From: JABMQW01 sp964439935
Lineage (GTDB): Bacteria; Fidelibacterota; Marinisomatia; Marinisomatales; TCS56
Assembly (NCBI GenBank): GCA_964439935.1
Contig: CAYTPW010000009.1
Coordinates: 1 to 64,000, forward strand
Length of the DNA stretch: 64,000 bases
Direction of reading: 5' to 3'
Made by a program: the position numbers and the translations under genes. This document shows positions 63,161-64,000 of this stretch, piece after piece (the first letter of the stretch is position 1; each line of letters begins with the position of its first letter). The notes under the pieces are model-generated. The model searched no databases. It saw only the letters and a list, made by a program, of their open reading frames with translations, and was not told the origin of the DNA.

Positions 63161-64000
63161 TCAGCTAATCTGACCTTCCATGGATTTCTCCAGGTTGCGA
63201 GCCATCTTTATAAAGTCTGCTACCGACAGATCCTTCAGGAAGATTAATCCGTGTGCCGAACGTAGCCTGGGATGTTCATTCTGATACCAGAAATCCTTGC
63301 CCTGCAATAACTGCAACTGCTGGTGTTGTTCGACCCAGATCCGCTGGGCCAGATCGCTGAATGGTCCATCATATTCATGACTGGGGAATGATGCTTCTTT
63401 TTGGCTTAAGTAACTTTCCATGAACATTGATTGAAAAACAGCCAGTGAATTGATGGAAACAGGAATGATAATATCAGCCTCGGCCGGATTGAAACGATAC
63501 CATACATTTCGGTAACCCCAGATTCGTACCTGGGACAGATCTTTTTCCTTTTGCCATTCCCGCACTGCTTCTGCGATTGCCTGCAGCACTTTGTAGTGTG
63601 TATCCGGACCGCTTCCCTCCGGATCCAGGGCTAATGTGATCACGGTAGGATCAAGCTGACGCAATTGATCCAGAATCGGTGGAATATCACGCTTTCGATC
63701 AGGTTGCTCTGTGAATACATCACCGGTATAAAAACCTAGACGTAAATGGCTGACATCCCGGACCCTGACTCCAAGGTGCGCCCAGACCAATTCTTCTTCA
63801 AATTCCCTGATCATCCCTTTCAATAATTGAATTGGCGGAGGATTTTTTTCGCCATCGTAACAACCTTCCAGATAAGTAACAATATCGCGAATTTTTACAC
63901 TCAACTCTGATTTGGATTCAACCGAATATATCTCTATCAGCGCTCGTACCACTCGATGGCACAATCCCCGTTTCTGGCCGGCAATATTTTTGGCTGCTAT
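63161..64000 (-). CDS. Large glucosamine-6-phosphate deaminase-type/LmbE-like protein (partial, N terminus outside the window)
   Basis: The frame is open from 63161 to the window end with no start codon I would trust, so the gene is cut at its 5' end. The C-terminal part includes LRQLDPTVITLALDPEGSGPDTHYKVLQAIAEAVREW, ADIIIPVSINSLAVFQSMFMESYLSQKEASFPSH and DLAQRIWVEQHQQLQLL. This pattern is that of the Bacteroidetes-type long NagB proteins with a C-terminal LmbE/PIG-L-like deacetylase domain. The domain boundary and active site are not visible here. If so, it would act near the amino-sugar operon, with a separate promoter beyond the window. Confidence 0.65.
   Translation of the reverse strand: MAAKNIAGQKRGLCHRVVRALIEIYSVESKSELSVKIRDIVTYLEGCYDGEKNPPPIQLLKGMIREFEEELVWAHLGVRVRDVSHLRLGFYTGDVFTEQPDRKRDIPPILDQLRQLDPTVITLALDPEGSGPDTHYKVLQAIAEAVREWQKEKDLSQVRIWGYRNVWYRFNPAEADIIIPVSINSLAVFQSMFMESYLSQKEASFPSHEYDGPFSDLAQRIWVEQHQQLQLLQGKDFWYQNEHPRLRSAHGLIFLKDLSVADFIKMARNLEKSMEGQIS

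Overview
The window looks like a chromosomal scaffold from an uncultivated member of the Fibrobacteres-Chlorobi-Bacteroidetes (FCB) superphylum, of the Marinimicrobia / Calditrichota / KSB1 type. The main evidence is C-terminal secretion tails with a YPNPFNP-like signature on a secreted peptidase and a GH18 enzyme, a long SRP RNA with an Alu domain, and the mix of housekeeping and secreted proteins. Phylum is an inference and I cannot narrow it further. A run of 100 Ns (133-232) shows this is a draft assembly. TGA is used as an ordinary stop and TGG as Trp, so the genetic code looks standard.

Layout: (1) 1-562, a tRNA-Pro followed by tandem tRNA-Pro-like repeats carrying palindromes, interrupted by the gap. 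(2) 0.56-14.8 kb, minus-strand housekeeping: the rimP-nusA-infB-rbfA-truB-ribF-rpsO-pnp operon followed by alanine dehydrogenase and a MerR regulator, and upstream of it a TPR membrane protein, tRNA-Arg, gpsA and an acyl-CoA synthetase. (3) 14.9-17.7 kb, a visibly AT-rich, sparsely coding plus-strand stretch with three orphan genes directly behind tRNA-Leu. (4) 17.7-24.7 kb, minus strand: coiled-coil and lipoprotein orphans, lepB, an RNase HII-YraN fusion and comEC. (5) 24.8-27.2 kb, plus strand: an AGCS symporter and an inositol monophosphatase. (6) 27.3-37.6 kb, a compact minus-strand chain dnaX-ybaB-recR-pgsA-pgpA-cinA-thpR-recA-recX-(divergent PurL-like)-pepE headed by SRP RNA and tRNA-Ala. 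(7) 37.8-47.4 kb, minus strand: envelope orphans, a previously hidden SelW/Rdx-type gene with an in-frame UGA at the redox position, two paralogous FecR-domain outer-membrane proteins, and a large FAD/Fe-S oxidoreductase. (8) 47.7-58.9 kb, plus strand: secreted M14 peptidase, lysA, and a cell-wall group (GH18, NamZ-like, DacB, LdcA), then SpmA/SpmB and an MscS channel. (9) 59.0-64.0 kb, minus strand: an amino-sugar cluster (acyl carrier protein, GntR/HutC regulator, DUF4954 left-handed beta-helix protein, nagB) and the end of a large deaminase/deacetylase-type gene cut by the window edge.

The genes combine into recognisable modules: translation and ribosome maturation; replication and recombination next to phospholipid synthesis; and peptidoglycan turnover feeding amino-sugar catabolism (NamZ/LdcA/DacB and NagB). 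The most notable observation is the 73-codon gene at 39423-39644. Read through its UGA, it gives a complete Rdx/SelW protein with a CxxU motif and a candidate bacterial SECIS hairpin just downstream. Other points worth a second look are the tRNA-derived tandem repeats, a PurL-like protein that has lost the usual catalytic signatures while sitting in the recA-recX operon, a two-member family of coiled-coil proteins ending in a SEWE motif, and a GntR/HutC operator lying inside a promoter upstream of an acyl carrier protein with a variant phosphopantetheine site.
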